This document shows positions 27,902-37,700 of a stretch of 64,000 nt of DNA, in pieces. Position numbers and translations under genes: made by a program. This stretch comes from Actinocatenispora comari. Lineage in GTDB: Bacteria; Actinomycetota; Actinomycetes; Mycobacteriales; Micromonosporaceae. Location: assembly GCF_017312725.1 (NCBI RefSeq), contig NZ_BOPO01000146.1, positions 1-64,000 on the forward strand, read 5' to 3'. How positions within the stretch are numbered: the stretch's first letter is position 1; each line of letters begins with the position of its first letter. The notes beneath the pieces were generated by a model. That model had not been told where the DNA came from and ran no database searches. It saw nothing but the letters and a program-made list of their open reading frames with translations.

Positions 27902-28207
27902 ATGTCGGTACTGGTGGCGTTCTCGGTGGCGCCGAGCGGGGTGGACGGCTCGGTCGCCGAGTACGTGGCGGAGGCGGTGCGGATCGTGCGCGAGTCCGGC
28001 CTGCCCAACCGCACCGACTCGATGTTCACCACGATCGAGGGCGAGTCGTGGGACGAGGTGATGGACGTGGTCCGGCGCGCGACCGAGGCGGTCCGGGCCC
28101 GCTCGCCGCGGGTCTCGCTGGTGCTCAAGGCGGACATCCGGGACGGCGTCAGCAACGCGATCGAGACGAAGGTGCAGCGGGTCGAGGAGCGCCTCGCCGA
28201 CCGGTGA
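27902..28207 (+). CDS. Thiamine-binding (MTH1187/YkoF-like) protein
   Basis: This 101-residue ferredoxin-like protein starts [12 protein letters not shown] and continues with an [15 protein letters not shown] helix and [20 protein letters not shown], the pattern of the MTH1187/YqgV family that binds thiamine. Length matches the family (about 100). It lies ten bases after the Asp23 gene. The next frame begins with a GTGA overlap at its stop, so the three genes may form one transcript. Confidence 0.82.
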   Translation: MSVLVAFSVAPSGVDGSVAEYVAEAVRIVRESGLPNRTDSMFTTIEGESWDEVMDVVRRATEAVRARSPRVSLVLKADIRDGVSNAIETKVQRVEERLADR

Positions 28208-28230
28208 CCGCCGCTGGCTACGGTGGGCCG

Positions 28231-28785
28231 GTGGGCAAAGAGCTGAACCTGCCGTTCGACCCGATCGAACGGGCCGGCGCGCGGTGGCAGACCGAGTTCG
28301 GTCCGAGCGGCCCGATGATGGTGGCCACCTCGATCATGCGGGTGCAGCAGCTGCTGCTCGCCTCGTTCGACGCCCTGCTGAAGCGCTACGAGCTGACCTT
28401 CGCCCGGTACGAGGCGCTCGTGCTGCTGTCCTTCGCCCGGCACGGTGAGCTGCCGATGCGGGTGATCGGCGAGCGGCTGATGGTGCATCCGACCAGCGCG
28501 ACGAACATCGTCGACCGGTTGGTCGGGCAGGGCCTGGTGACCCGCCGGCGCAACCCGACCGACGGCCGCGGCGTGCTCGCCGCGATCACCGCCACCGGCC
28601 GCCGGGTCGCCGCCGAGGCCACCGACGAGCTGATGGCGGCCGGCTTCGGGCTGGACGCGCTGGCCGAGACCGAGCGCGACGCGGTGTTCGCCGCGCTGCG
28701 CCGGGTACGGCTCGCCGCCGGCGACTTCGTCGCCGACCACCCCGGCCGTCCGGCCGGGACGCAGCACCCCGACCCCGCCGAGTAG
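28231..28785 (+). CDS. MarR-family transcriptional regulator
   Basis: This 184-residue protein has the MarR winged helix (about 60-125): LTFARYEALVLLSFA, MRVIGERLMVHPTSATNIVDRL and RRRNPTDGRGVLAAITATG. GTG 28231 follows a GGTGGG-like site; a GTG at 28204 overlapping the previous stop would add nine residues (VTAAGYGGP) and is an alternative. Ligand unknown. The genes around it give no clear target. Confidence 0.85.
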   Translation: MGKELNLPFDPIERAGARWQTEFGPSGPMMVATSIMRVQQLLLASFDALLKRYELTFARYEALVLLSFARHGELPMRVIGERLMVHPTSATNIVDRLVGQGLVTRRRNPTDGRGVLAAITATGRRVAAEATDELMAAGFGLDALAETERDAVFAALRRVRLAAGDFVADHPGRPAGTQHPDPAE

Positions 28786-28793
28786 GCCGCGGG

Positions 28794-29528
28794 TCAGCCG
28801 GCGAGCAGCGCGTCGATGCGGTCCCGGACCAGGTGGCGGGCGAGCTGGGCGCGGCGCAGCCGGGCCAGCGGGCCCAGCCGCGCGGCGTTCTCGTACCGCC
28901 GGCGGCGGATGTCGTCGCACAGTTGCGCGGGCGCACCGGTCGCGGCCAGCAGCCGGAGCGCCTCGCCCTTGCTGATCAGCCGCCCCTCCTCCAGCGTGAC
29001 GCGCGCCCGGGCCACGGTGAGCGGGCCGAGGTCGACCCACACGTCGCGCAGCCACCAGGTCGGATGCCGGGTCGCCGGCCGCCAGAACCCGGCCAGGTCG
29101 GCCCGGACGAACTCGGCCAGCGCCGCGTCGGTCACGTCCGGGATCAGCTCGGCCGGGGCCGGGCCGTACAGGGTGCGGCCGCCGACCGCCAGCTCGCGCC
29201 GGGTCACCGGCGTCACGGGCCGCTCCAGCAGGTGCCGGTGCGCCCAGGTCAGGTGGCGCTGTCCGGGGTCGGTGAGCTGGTCGCGGCGCAGGTAGGAGCA
29301 GTGCAGCTTGTCCGCGTACGGCTCCGGGTCCAGCCGCCGGTGCAGCGCGCCGACCCGGTCGCGGTCGGGTGCGCTGTCGACAACGGCGAGCAGGTCGAGG
29401 TCGGAGCGGCCGGGCTGGTGGTCGCCGAGCGCGAGCGAGCCGTGCGCCCACACCGCGACCGGCCCGACCGCCTCGCGCAGTGCGGTGACGAACTGGTCCA
29501 GCAGCGGTTCCACCGGCGATGTCGACAT
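28794..29528 (-). CDS. Nucleotidyltransferase, aminoglycoside adenylyltransferase (aadA)-like
   Basis: This 244-residue protein has the Pol beta-type nucleotidyltransferase motif HGSLALGDHQPGRSDLDLLAV (given here as HGSLALG at 29-35 and SDLDLLAVV at 42-50), with the Asp pair that binds Mg. The helical C-terminal half contains GKAALRLL-like sequence (GEALRLLAATGAP), as in the DUF4111 domain of ANT(3'')-type enzymes. This suggests adenylylation of a small substrate such as an aminoglycoside, but chromosomal homologues often have other roles. It converges on the MarR gene (stops eight bases apart). Confidence 0.75.
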   Translation of the reverse strand: MSTSPVEPLLDQFVTALREAVGPVAVWAHGSLALGDHQPGRSDLDLLAVVDSAPDRDRVGALHRRLDPEPYADKLHCSYLRRDQLTDPGQRHLTWAHRHLLERPVTPVTRRELAVGGRTLYGPAPAELIPDVTDAALAEFVRADLAGFWRPATRHPTWWLRDVWVDLGPLTVARARVTLEEGRLISKGEALRLLAATGAPAQLCDDIRRRRYENAARLGPLARLRRAQLARHLVRDRIDALLAG

Positions 29529-29608
29529 ACCGGCAGCATGGCACGCACCCGCGACCCGCCCGGTGGGGCGGCTCGGTGTCGTGGTCGGCGCACCGTACTG
29601 TCTGGTGC

Positions 29609-30619
29609 GTGTGGCGTCGCCCGTTGGTACGGCTACCCCGCCGGGAACGACCGCCACTGGTCGAGGTGGGGCTGCGGGTGCTGCTCGCGTTCGCGCTGCT
29701 GTTCCTGTCGGCGGTGGTGGTCTACCTGGACCGCGGCGGCTACCACGACTCGGCCGGCGGCCCGCTGAGCTTCCTGGACGCGCTGTACTACGCCACGGTC
29801 AGCCTGACCACCACCGGCTACGGCGACATCGTGCCGTTCACGCCGGGGGCCCGGCTGCTCACCATCCTGCTCATCACCCCGCTGCGGGTCCTGTTCCTCG
29901 TCATCCTGGTCAGCACCACCCTCGCGGTGCTGACCGAGCGGGGGCGCGAGCAGCTGCGGGTCTCGCGTTGGAGGTCGTCGGTGCGCGGACACACCATCAT
30001 CTGCGGGTTCGGTACCAAGGGCCGGGCCGCGGCGCGGGCGCTGCTCGCCGACGGCACCAGCCCGCGGCGCATCGTGGTGGTCGATCCGCGGCAGGAGGCG
30101 GTGACGGCGGCCGAGGCGATGGGCCTCGCGGTGGTGCAGGCGGACGCGGAGCGTACCGAGACGCTGCACCAGGCCGAGCTGAAGTCGGCGGCATCGGTGC
30201 TGGTGACGGTGCACGACGACAACAGCGCGGCGATGATCACGCTGACCGTCCGGCAGGTCAGTCCGACCATCGACGTGTTCGCCTCGGTCCGCGAGCAGGA
30301 GAACGTGCCGCTGCTGCGGCAGAGCGGCGCCCGCACCGTGGTCACCTCGTCCGAGACGGCCGGCCGGCTGGTCGGGCTGTCGGCGTGCAAGCCGTCGGTG
30401 GCGACGATCGCGCAGGACCTGTTCTCCTACGGGCACGGCCTGGACCTCAAACAGCGCCCGGTGGCGCCGGACGAGGTGGGCCGCCGCGCGGCCGAGCTGC
30501 CCGACCTGGTGCTCGCGGTGGTGCGCGCCGGCTCGGACGAGCCGGTACCGCTGCCGGCCGCGACGGCGCCGCTGGCGCGCGGTGACGCCCTGGTCTTCGT
30601 CCGCTTCCCGGACAACTGA
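29609..30619 (+). CDS. Potassium channel family protein with RCK (TrkA-N) domain
   Basis: This 336-residue protein has two transmembrane helices (about 19-40 and 81-108) flanking a pore loop with selectivity filter TTTGYGD (67-73). A cytoplasmic RCK domain follows with the Rossmann motif ICGFGTKGRAA (131-141) and the acidic end VVVDPRQE. A C-terminal TrkA-C-like part closes it. It probably conducts K+ and is gated by a nucleotide or ion. GTG 29609 is used because the reading frame becomes membrane-protein-like from there. It faces the nucleotidyltransferase gene divergently. Confidence 0.9.
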   Translation: MWRRPLVRLPRRERPPLVEVGLRVLLAFALLFLSAVVVYLDRGGYHDSAGGPLSFLDALYYATVSLTTTGYGDIVPFTPGARLLTILLITPLRVLFLVILVSTTLAVLTERGREQLRVSRWRSSVRGHTIICGFGTKGRAAARALLADGTSPRRIVVVDPRQEAVTAAEAMGLAVVQADAERTETLHQAELKSAASVLVTVHDDNSAAMITLTVRQVSPTIDVFASVREQENVPLLRQSGARTVVTSSETAGRLVGLSACKPSVATIAQDLFSYGHGLDLKQRPVAPDEVGRRAAELPDLVLAVVRAGSDEPVPLPAATAPLARGDALVFVRFPDN

Positions 30620-30782
30620 CGCCGTCTCCCCGCCCGGCGATCACCCGACCCCGGCGCGTCCCGCCGCGCCCTGCGCTGCCCGGTTGGTCACGGGATCGCG
30701 CGGTTGATCGAAGGTTCCCCTCCTCGACGCGATCGCGTCCTTTGCCGACCGGACTGGGCGGCGGGCGGATAGTTGGGCGTCC

Positions 30783-30811
30783 TAGTATCGTGTGACTGAA
30801 GGATCGTTAAG
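30783..30811 (+). promoter_or_regulatory. Mutase promoter: -10 TAGTAT and operator-like TGAAGGATCGTTAAG
   Basis: TAGTAT (30783-30788) fits a -10 element; no good -35 is visible. Eight bases later TGAAGGATCGTTAAG (30797-30811) matches 13 of 15 bases of the motif between the epimerase and thiolase genes (16144-16158). Its position over the likely transcription start suggests repression. Confidence 0.45.
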
Positions 30812-30827
30812 GACACGAGGAGTGCTG

Positions 30828-32522
30828 ATGGATTCGGCCGACATCGAGGCGGGCCGCGAGCGCTGGCAGCGGCGGTACGACGCGGCGCGCAGGCGCGACG
30901 CCGACTTCAGCACGCTGTCCGGCGACGACGTCGATCCGGTGTACGGCCCGCCGGCCGGCGCCGACGTGCCCGGCTTCGAGCGGATCGGCTGGCCGGGCGA
31001 GTTCCCGTACACCCGGGGGCTGTACTCCACCGGCTACCGCGGGCGCACCTGGACGATCCGGCAGTTCTCCGGGTTCGGCAACGCCCAGCAGACCAACCAG
31101 CGGTACAAGATGCTGCTCGGCGCCGGCGGCGGCGGGCTCAGCGTGGCGTTCGACATGCCGACGCTGATGGGCCGCGACTCCGACGACGAGCGCTCGCTCG
31201 GCGAGGTCGGTCACTGCGGGGTGGCGATCGACTCGGCCGCCGACATGGACGTGCTGTTCGACGGCATCCCGCTGGCCGACGTCACCACCTCGATGACGAT
31301 CTCCGGGCCGGCGGTGCCGGTGTTCTGCATGTACCTGGTGGCCGCCGAGCGGCAGGGCGCCGACCTGGCCACCCTGGACGGCACGTTGCAGACCGACATC
31401 TTCAAGGAGTACATCGCGCAGAAGGAGTGGCTGTTCGCGCCCGAGCCGCACCTGCGCCTGATCGGCGACCTGATGGAGTACTGCAACGCCGAGATCCCGC
31501 GGTACAAGCCGCTGTCTGTGTCCGGCTACCACATCCGGGAGGCCGGGTCGACCGCCGCGCAGGAGCTGGCGTTCACCCTCGCCGACGGGTTCGGCTACGT
31601 CGAACTGGGGCTGTCCCGGGGGATGGACGTGAACACGTTCGCGCCGGGACTGTCGTTCTTCTTCGACTCGCACGTCGACTTCTTCGAGGAGATCGCGAAG
31701 TTCCGGGCCGCGCGGCGCATCTGGGCCCGGTGGCTGCGCGACCGGTACGGCGCGACCAGCGAGAAGGCGCAGTGGCTGCGGTTCCACACGCAGACCGCCG
31801 GGGTCTCGCTGACCGCGCAGCAGCCGTACAACAACGTGGTGCGCACCGCGGTGGAGGCGCTCGCGGCGGTGCTCGGCGGGACGAACTCGCTGCACACCAA
31901 CGCGCTGGACGAGACGCTCGCGCTGCCCACCGAGCAGGCCGCCGAGATCGCGCTGCGCACCCAGGCGGTGCTGATGGAGGAGACCGGCGTCACCAACGTG
32001 GCAGACCCGCTCGGCGGCTCGTGGTACGTGGAGGCGCTGACCGACCGGATCGAGCAGCAGGCCGAGCAGATCTTCGCCCGGATCCTCACCATGGGCGGCG
32101 GCGACGACGTCGAGCACGCCATCGGTCCGATGACCTCCGGCATCCTGCGCGGCATCGAGGACGGCTGGTTCACCGGCGAGATCGCCGAGTCCGCGTTCGC
32201 CTACCAGCAGGCGCTGGAGAAGGGCGACAAGCGCATCGTCGGCGTCAACAGCCACCTCAACACCGTCAGCAGGGAGCTGGACATCCTGCGGGTGTCGCAC
32301 GAGGTCGAGGTGGAGCAGAAGGCGCTCTTGGCCCGCCGCCGCGACGGCCGGGACGAGCCCGCGGTACGGGCGGCGCTGGCCGAGCTGGTCGCGGTCGCCG
32401 GCGGCGACGGCAACATGATCCCGGCGATGCTGACCGCCTGCCGGGCCGAGGCGACGCTCGGCGAGATCTGCTCCGCGCTGCGCGACACCTGGGGCGCCTA
32501 CACCGAACCGGCCCGCTTCTGA
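30828..32522 (+). CDS. icmA: Isobutyryl-CoA mutase-type large subunit (IcmA-like), annotated in many genomes as methylmalonyl-CoA mutase
   Basis: This 564-residue acyl-CoA mutase barrel lacks the C-terminal B12-binding domain, so it needs a separate small subunit (IcmB-like) that is not in the window. The substrate-discriminating residues are Phe80 in [11 protein letters not shown] and Gln198 in [12 protein letters not shown]. Methylmalonyl-CoA mutase has Tyr and Arg at these places (Tyr89 and Arg207), while isobutyryl-CoA mutase has Phe80 and Gln198, the very numbers found here. This favours isobutyryl-CoA/n-butyryl-CoA over methylmalonyl-CoA. ATG 30828 has GAGGAG upstream. It converges on a dehydratase gene, 17 bases away. 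Confidence 0.88.
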   Translation: MDSADIEAGRERWQRRYDAARRRDADFSTLSGDDVDPVYGPPAGADVPGFERIGWPGEFPYTRGLYSTGYRGRTWTIRQFSGFGNAQQTNQRYKMLLGAGGGGLSVAFDMPTLMGRDSDDERSLGEVGHCGVAIDSAADMDVLFDGIPLADVTTSMTISGPAVPVFCMYLVAAERQGADLATLDGTLQTDIFKEYIAQKEWLFAPEPHLRLIGDLMEYCNAEIPRYKPLSVSGYHIREAGSTAAQELAFTLADGFGYVELGLSRGMDVNTFAPGLSFFFDSHVDFFEEIAKFRAARRIWARWLRDRYGATSEKAQWLRFHTQTAGVSLTAQQPYNNVVRTAVEALAAVLGGTNSLHTNALDETLALPTEQAAEIALRTQAVLMEETGVTNVADPLGGSWYVEALTDRIEQQAEQIFARILTMGGGDDVEHAIGPMTSGILRGIEDGWFTGEIAESAFAYQQALEKGDKRIVGVNSHLNTVSRELDILRVSHEVEVEQKALLARRRDGRDEPAVRAALAELVAVAGGDGNMIPAMLTACRAEATLGEICSALRDTWGAYTEPARF

Positions 32523-32539
32523 CCGCTGCCGGCTCGGGG

Positions 32540-33481
32540 TCAGCGGCCCACCCCGAGCGAGGCGGTGGTGGCGTTGCCGCCGCACAGCACCAGTCCGAGC
32601 CGGGCCTGTGGGCCGACCCGGTCGAGGACGCGCCGGGCGGCGGGCAGCAGGCAGCCGGCGGCGGGCTCGGTCCACACCTTGGCGTGGTCGGCGATGTCCA
32701 GGGTGCCGCGCACCGCGTCCGCGTCGGAGACCACGACCACGTCGGTGACCAGCTCGGCGACGTGGTCGTAGGTCAGCTGCGAGACGCGCGGCGCGCTCAG
32801 CGTGGTCACGATCGACGACAGCTCGACGTCGACCGGGCCGCCGGCCGCGAGCGCGGCGGACATCGCCTGCGCCCCTTCGGTTTCCACGCCCCAGACCCGG
32901 ACCCCGGGGCGCCGGGCGCGCAGCGCCGCGGCGATGCCGGCGATGAGGCCGCCGCCACCGATGCTGACCAGTACGTCGGTCAGCTCGCCGGCGTCGGCGG
33001 CCAGCTCCAGGCCGACGGTGCCCTGCCCGGCGAGTACCGCCGGATCGTCGAACGGGTGCACGGCGACGAGGCCGTCCTCGCGCAGCGCCGCGGTGAGCGC
33101 GAACGCGCCGGCCATGTCGTCGGTGATCCGTACCGTGGCGCCGGCCGCGGCGGCGGCCTGGCGGGCGTGTTCGGAGGCCGAGCGCGGCATCACGATCGTC
33201 GCCTTGACGCCGAGCTCGCCGGCCATCACGGCGACGGCGATGCCGTGGTTGCCGCCGCTGACCGCGACGACACCGGCGCCCCGGTCCGCGTCGCCGAGCT
33301 GGAGCAGGGTGTTCGTCGCGCCGCGGACCTTGAACGATCCGGTGCGCTGCAACACCTCCAGCTTCGCCGTGACCGGCACGCCGAGCAGCGCCGACAGGCC
33401 CGGGGAGGCCACCGTCGGGGTGCGCAGCACGTACGGTGCGATCCGGTTCGCCGCCGCCTCGATCTCGGTGAGTGCGATCAT
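32540..33481 (-). CDS. Threonine/serine dehydratase (PLP-dependent)
   Basis: This 313-residue fold-type II PLP enzyme has the Schiff-base lysine in GSFKVRGA (about 48-55), the phosphate-binding loop GGGGLIAGIAAAL and the substrate loop SGGNHGIAV. The C-terminal ACT regulatory domain is absent, which fits catabolic threonine/serine dehydratases or related racemases. It may supply 2-oxobutyrate and so propionyl-CoA, relevant to the adjacent mutase; that link is inference. It converges on the mutase gene. Confidence 0.85.
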   Translation of the reverse strand: MIALTEIEAAANRIAPYVLRTPTVASPGLSALLGVPVTAKLEVLQRTGSFKVRGATNTLLQLGDADRGAGVVAVSGGNHGIAVAVMAGELGVKATIVMPRSASEHARQAAAAAGATVRITDDMAGAFALTAALREDGLVAVHPFDDPAVLAGQGTVGLELAADAGELTDVLVSIGGGGLIAGIAAALRARRPGVRVWGVETEGAQAMSAALAAGGPVDVELSSIVTTLSAPRVSQLTYDHVAELVTDVVVVSDADAVRGTLDIADHAKVWTEPAAGCLLPAARRVLDRVGPQARLGLVLCGGNATTASLGVGR

Positions 33482-33616
33482 GCATCCACCGTCTCACGCC
33501 GGCCGGGTTCGGTGCCGCCGGCCGGGCGATCGGCCGGTCCGCGCCGCGGCGTCCGGCGCGTGCCCGCACCCGTCGCCGCGGCGTCCGGCGCGTGCCCGCA
33601 CCCGTGCGGCGGGGCG

Positions 33617-34663
33617 TCAGATCCAGCCGCGGCGGGCGGCCTGGACGCCGGCCTGGAACCGGTTGGTGGCGCCGAGCCGCTGGTGCAGCCGCTGCACCCG
33701 GCGCCGCATGGTGCGCAGTGACCAGCCCAGCTGGCGCGCCACCGCCTCGTCCTTCAGCCCGCTGACCAGCATCGCGAGCAGCTCCCGGTCGTCGTGATCG
33801 ATGCCGTCGTCGGAGCCGAGCGGAGCGGGTTCGGCGCGCTGGGTGCCCGGACCGGTACCGTCGGCGAGCGGTGCCGCGCGCTCGACGGCCGCGCGGTCGG
33901 CGAGCACGTGCGACAGCGGTACGGCGCGGCGCCAGTACGACTCGAACAGGTCGACGAGGCCGTCGAGCAGGGTGGAGCGGTGCACCACGACGGCACGGAC
34001 CTCGGTGAAGTCCAGGCTCAGCGGCAGCAGCGCGCGGCGCCGGTCGGCGACGGTCATCTTCAGCAGCAGCCCGGGCATCACCCGGGCCTGCTCGCCGCCG
34101 GCGACCTGGCGGCGGATCTCGTCCAGCCCGCCGGGCTGGTCGAGGGCCTCCGGCGCGTACACCACCCGGTAGCGCACCCCCTGGCCGAGCGTGACCGGCT
34201 CGATCGGGTTGGTGAACGTCAGCGCGTACGGCGGGCGGTCCAGCGACAGCACCTCGTCGCGGGCCTCCTGCTGCAGCCGGACGAACCAGTGGCCGAGCGC
34301 CTCCGCTCCGTGCAACACCTGGATCGCGTCGGTGTCCGGGCCCGGTGACTGTCCATTGTGGAACAGGTCGACCAGCTCGTCGACCGCGGCCCGGGTCGCG
34401 TCCAGTTCGGCGGTCCGGGCGCGCAGCAGTGCCTCCACCGCGACCCGCGGTTCGCTCGGCCCGTACCGCCGGCGCCGGCCGCCGAGCCGGTGCAGCAACC
34501 CGTCGGTACGCAGGCGGTCCAGGGACCGGGCGGCCCGCTCGGTGCCGATGTCGAGTGCCACCGCCACCGCGGCCGGCGTCACGTCGCCGTGCGCCAGCAC
34601 GTACCGGTAGACCGACTCGTCGAGTTCGCCGATGCCGGCGGCGCCGAGGGAGGTGACCGTCAT
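33617..34663 (-). CDS. TrmB/LuxR-type regulator divergent from subtilase
   Basis: This 348-residue protein has two DNA-binding-like parts. The N-terminus is TrmB-like (about 12-80: VYRYVLAHGDVTPAAVAVAL, SLDRLRTDGLL). A ligand-type domain follows (about 80-260). The C-terminus is a LuxR-type HTH (about 285-345): ELLAMLVSGLKDEAVARQLG, TMRRRVQRLHQRLG and NRFQAGVQAARRGW. This architecture recurs in actinomycetes next to secreted subtilases and other exoenzymes. ATG 34663 is chosen; ATG 34681 in the same frame is possible. A 9-base inverted repeat in its leader may be its own site. Confidence 0.85.
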   Translation of the reverse strand: MTVTSLGAAGIGELDESVYRYVLAHGDVTPAAVAVALDIGTERAARSLDRLRTDGLLHRLGGRRRRYGPSEPRVAVEALLRARTAELDATRAAVDELVDLFHNGQSPGPDTDAIQVLHGAEALGHWFVRLQQEARDEVLSLDRPPYALTFTNPIEPVTLGQGVRYRVVYAPEALDQPGGLDEIRRQVAGGEQARVMPGLLLKMTVADRRRALLPLSLDFTEVRAVVVHRSTLLDGLVDLFESYWRRAVPLSHVLADRAAVERAAPLADGTGPGTQRAEPAPLGSDDGIDHDDRELLAMLVSGLKDEAVARQLGWSLRTMRRRVQRLHQRLGATNRFQAGVQAARRGWI

Positions 34664-34672
34664 CGCAGGATC

Positions 34673-34707
34673 GTGGCCCATCGGTGCCACCGACCGCAAT
34701 GGGCCAC
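34673..34707. promoter_or_regulatory. Inverted repeat GTGGCCCAT-N17-ATGGGCCAC between regulator and protease genes
   Basis: Perfect 9-base arms (34673-34681 and 34699-34707) with a 17-base spacer lie between the divergent genes. The repeat ends ten bases before the proposed -35 of the protease promoter, the usual place for an activator. Confidence 0.5.
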
Positions 34708-34716
34708 TCGTACGCG

Positions 34717-34745
34717 TTGTGGCCGGCGGCCCGGGCGGCTGGAAT
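34717..34745 (+). promoter_or_regulatory. Candidate promoter of the subtilase gene
   Basis: TTGTGG (34717-34722), a 17-base spacer and TGGAAT (34740-34745) lie about 50 bases before the ATG at 34795. The -10 matches TATAAT at four of six positions. An inverted repeat stands just upstream. Confidence 0.4.
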
Positions 34746-34794
34746 CTAGGCGGCCGGTGCATCCCCCTCATGCCGGCCGCGAGGAGTGACGACG

Positions 34795-37700
34795 ATGAGA
34801 CGCCATCGATTCCGGCTGGCCGCCGCGGCGGCGGCCGCGCTGGTCACCACCGCGGGGCTGCTGGGCCCCGGCGGTGGCGCCGCGCCGGCCGCCCCGTCCG
34901 GCCCGGACCAGCGGGTGATCGTGGAACTGTCCGGCAAGCCGGCGATCGCCGCCGCACCGACCCGGGCGTTCGCCGCGGCCGGCCGGGCCAAGGTGGACTC
35001 GGCCCGCGGCAAGCTCGCCGCCGACCACCGGGCGTTCCTGTCCCGGGCGCGGAAGGCCGGCGTGGCGGTGCACGACCAGCGGTCGCTGACCCTGCTGGAC
35101 AACGCGATCGCGCTGCGGGTACCGGCGTCCGAGGTGGCCACGTTGCGCACGCTGCCGGGCGTCATTGCGGTGCTGCCGGACGTGCGCGCGCACGCCAGTA
35201 CCGACACCAGCGTGCCGCTGGTCGGCGCGCCGCAGGTGTGGCAGCAGCACGACGCGCAGGGCCGGCCGGAGCGCGGTACCGGCGTGACGGTGGCGATCGT
35301 GGACACCGGCGTCGACTACACCCACCCCGACCTGGGCGGCGGGTTCGGGCCCGGGCACAAGGTGGTCGCCGGCTACGACTTCGCCAACGACGACGCCGAC
35401 CCGGCCGACGACAACGGGCACGGTACCCACGTGGCCGGCATCGTCGCCGGCAGCGCGGCGAAGCCGGGCGGCGTCACCGGGGTCGCGCCGGACGCGACGC
35501 TCACCGCGTACAAGGTGCTGGACGACGGGGGGAGCGGCTGGACCTCCGACATCATCGCCGGCATCGAGGCGGCGGTCGACCCGGCGAACGAGCACCGCGC
35601 GGACGTCGTCAACCTCAGCCTCGGCGCCCCCGGCGACGGTACGGATCCGTTGGGCCGGGCGGCATCCGCGGCGGTGGCCGCCGGTGTCGTGGTGGTCGCG
35701 GCGGCCGGCAACGACGGACCGGGTGCCGGCACGCTGAGCTCGCCGGGTGACGCGCCGGGCGTGCTCGCGGTCGGCGCGTCCACCTCCGGCGTGCGGTTGC
35801 CGGCGGCGACGCTGACCGCGCCGAAGCACGAGCCGTTGCAGGTGCAGCGCAGCCCGCTGTCGGCGAACCCGCCGGCCGAGCCGGTCACCGCGCCGGTGGT
35901 CGACGTCGGCGCCGGTACCGACGCGGACTACGAGCGGGTCGGCGACGTGCGCGGCAAGATCGTGCTGCGCAGCTGGCGGGTACCGCCCAGCGCCGACCAC
36001 ATCAGCTCCGCCGACATCGCGGCGGCCCGCGCGGACGAGAAGCGCGGCGCGCTCGCGGTCATCGGGTACGAGCAGGGCAGCTCCGGTCCGCAGCTGGCCC
36101 CGCGATCCGCCACGGTGGACCTGCCGGCGCACGGCCTGGACTCCGGCGACAGCCTGCGGATGGACAAGCTGGTCGTGCTCGGCATGGACGACTCGCAGTA
36201 CGCCGAGCTCGGCCGGATCGGCGGCACCGACTCGCTGCGCATCACGATCAGCGGTACCGACGTCACCGACACGATGGCGTCGTTCTCCTCCCGCGGCCCG
36301 ACCGCCGCGTTCGGCCTCAAGCCGGACCTGGTCGCCCCCGGCGTCGAGATCCGCTCCACCGTGCCGACCTCGCTGTACGGCCCGGGCGAGTACCGGATGT
36401 CGGGCACCAGCATGGCCGCGCCGCACGTGGCGGGCGCCGCCGCGCTGCTGCGCCAGGCGCACCCGGACCGGTCGGCCGCGGCGATCGCCGCCGCCCTGGT
36501 CGGTACCGCGCACGGGCTGGCCGACGTGGACCCGACGGTGCAGGGCGCCGGCCGGCTCGACGTGGCCCGCGCGGCCGCGGCGAACGTGACCGCGCAGCCG
36601 AGCAGCCTGTCGATGGGGCTGGCCGACCTGTCCGGCGACACCGTGCGCGGCAGCGCGACGCTGACCCTGCACAACGACGGCAGCACCGCGGCGACCACGA
36701 CCCTGCGGTCGGCCGCGGCGGACGGCACTCCGGGTACCGCCACCGTCTCGCCGGAGCGCGTCAGCGTGCCGGCCGGCGGTACCGCGACGGTCACCGTCAC
36801 GGTGTCGGCGAAGCGCGACCTGTCCGCCGACACGAACGTGTCCGGCTGGGTCACCGCCGCCCCGGCGGGCGGCCCGGCGCTGCGGGTGCCGTACCTGCTG
36901 GCGGAGCGACCGCTGGTGGTGCGCGCCGCACCGGACCCGAGCGACGGCACCAGCACCGTGTTCGTCTACAGCCCGACGCCGCTGAACGGCGCCCCGCAGG
37001 TACGGGTGGCCGGCCGGCACGGCAGGCCGGTGACGGTGACCGCGCGGCGCGACCACGACGAGTGGTACCGCGCCGACGTGCACCTGACCAGGGCGGGTGC
37101 GTACCAGGTCGGGGTGACCGGCTGGGCGACCGGCGGCCAGCGCCTCGCCGGTGCCGGCGCGCTGGAGGTCACCGCGCGCAACCAGGCGGCGAAGTGGCAG
37201 CCGGTCGGCCCCAACTCGACCGCCTGGCACCTGACGACCACGCCGGCGAACGAGCGGATGGGCGTGCTGCTGGAGTGGACCAGCCCGGCGCCGTGGATCA
37301 CCACCGACCGCGGCGCGACCTGGACCCGGGCCGGCCGGCTGCCGGTGGCCGCCGGCGGTGACGGCCAGGTGGTCGTCGACCCGCGCCGGTCGAGCCGGCT
37401 CTACCTCGCCGTCAACGGGGCGAGCGGGCAGACGCTGCGCACCGTGTTCGACCCGACCTACCAGGGCAAGATCCTGCGCACCGATGACCGGGGTAGGACC
37501 TGGACCACGCTGGACTTCCCGGACACCGAGGTGCACTCGCTGGTCGCCGACGCCGACGGCGGCACCCTCGCCGCGGTCACCGACACCGGCGTACTGATCA
37601 GCCACGACCACGGTGACAGCTGGCGCACCGAGCCGGTGGCCTGGGGCGACGCGCCGCAGTGGGCGGCGGTGTCGGGGCACGACCTGTACGTGGGGACGCT

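Noticed and set aside
28794-29528. Calling the nucleotidyltransferase an antibiotic-resistance gene
   Set aside because: The motif supports the fold, but chromosomal location with no mobile element or other resistance gene does not support a resistance role.
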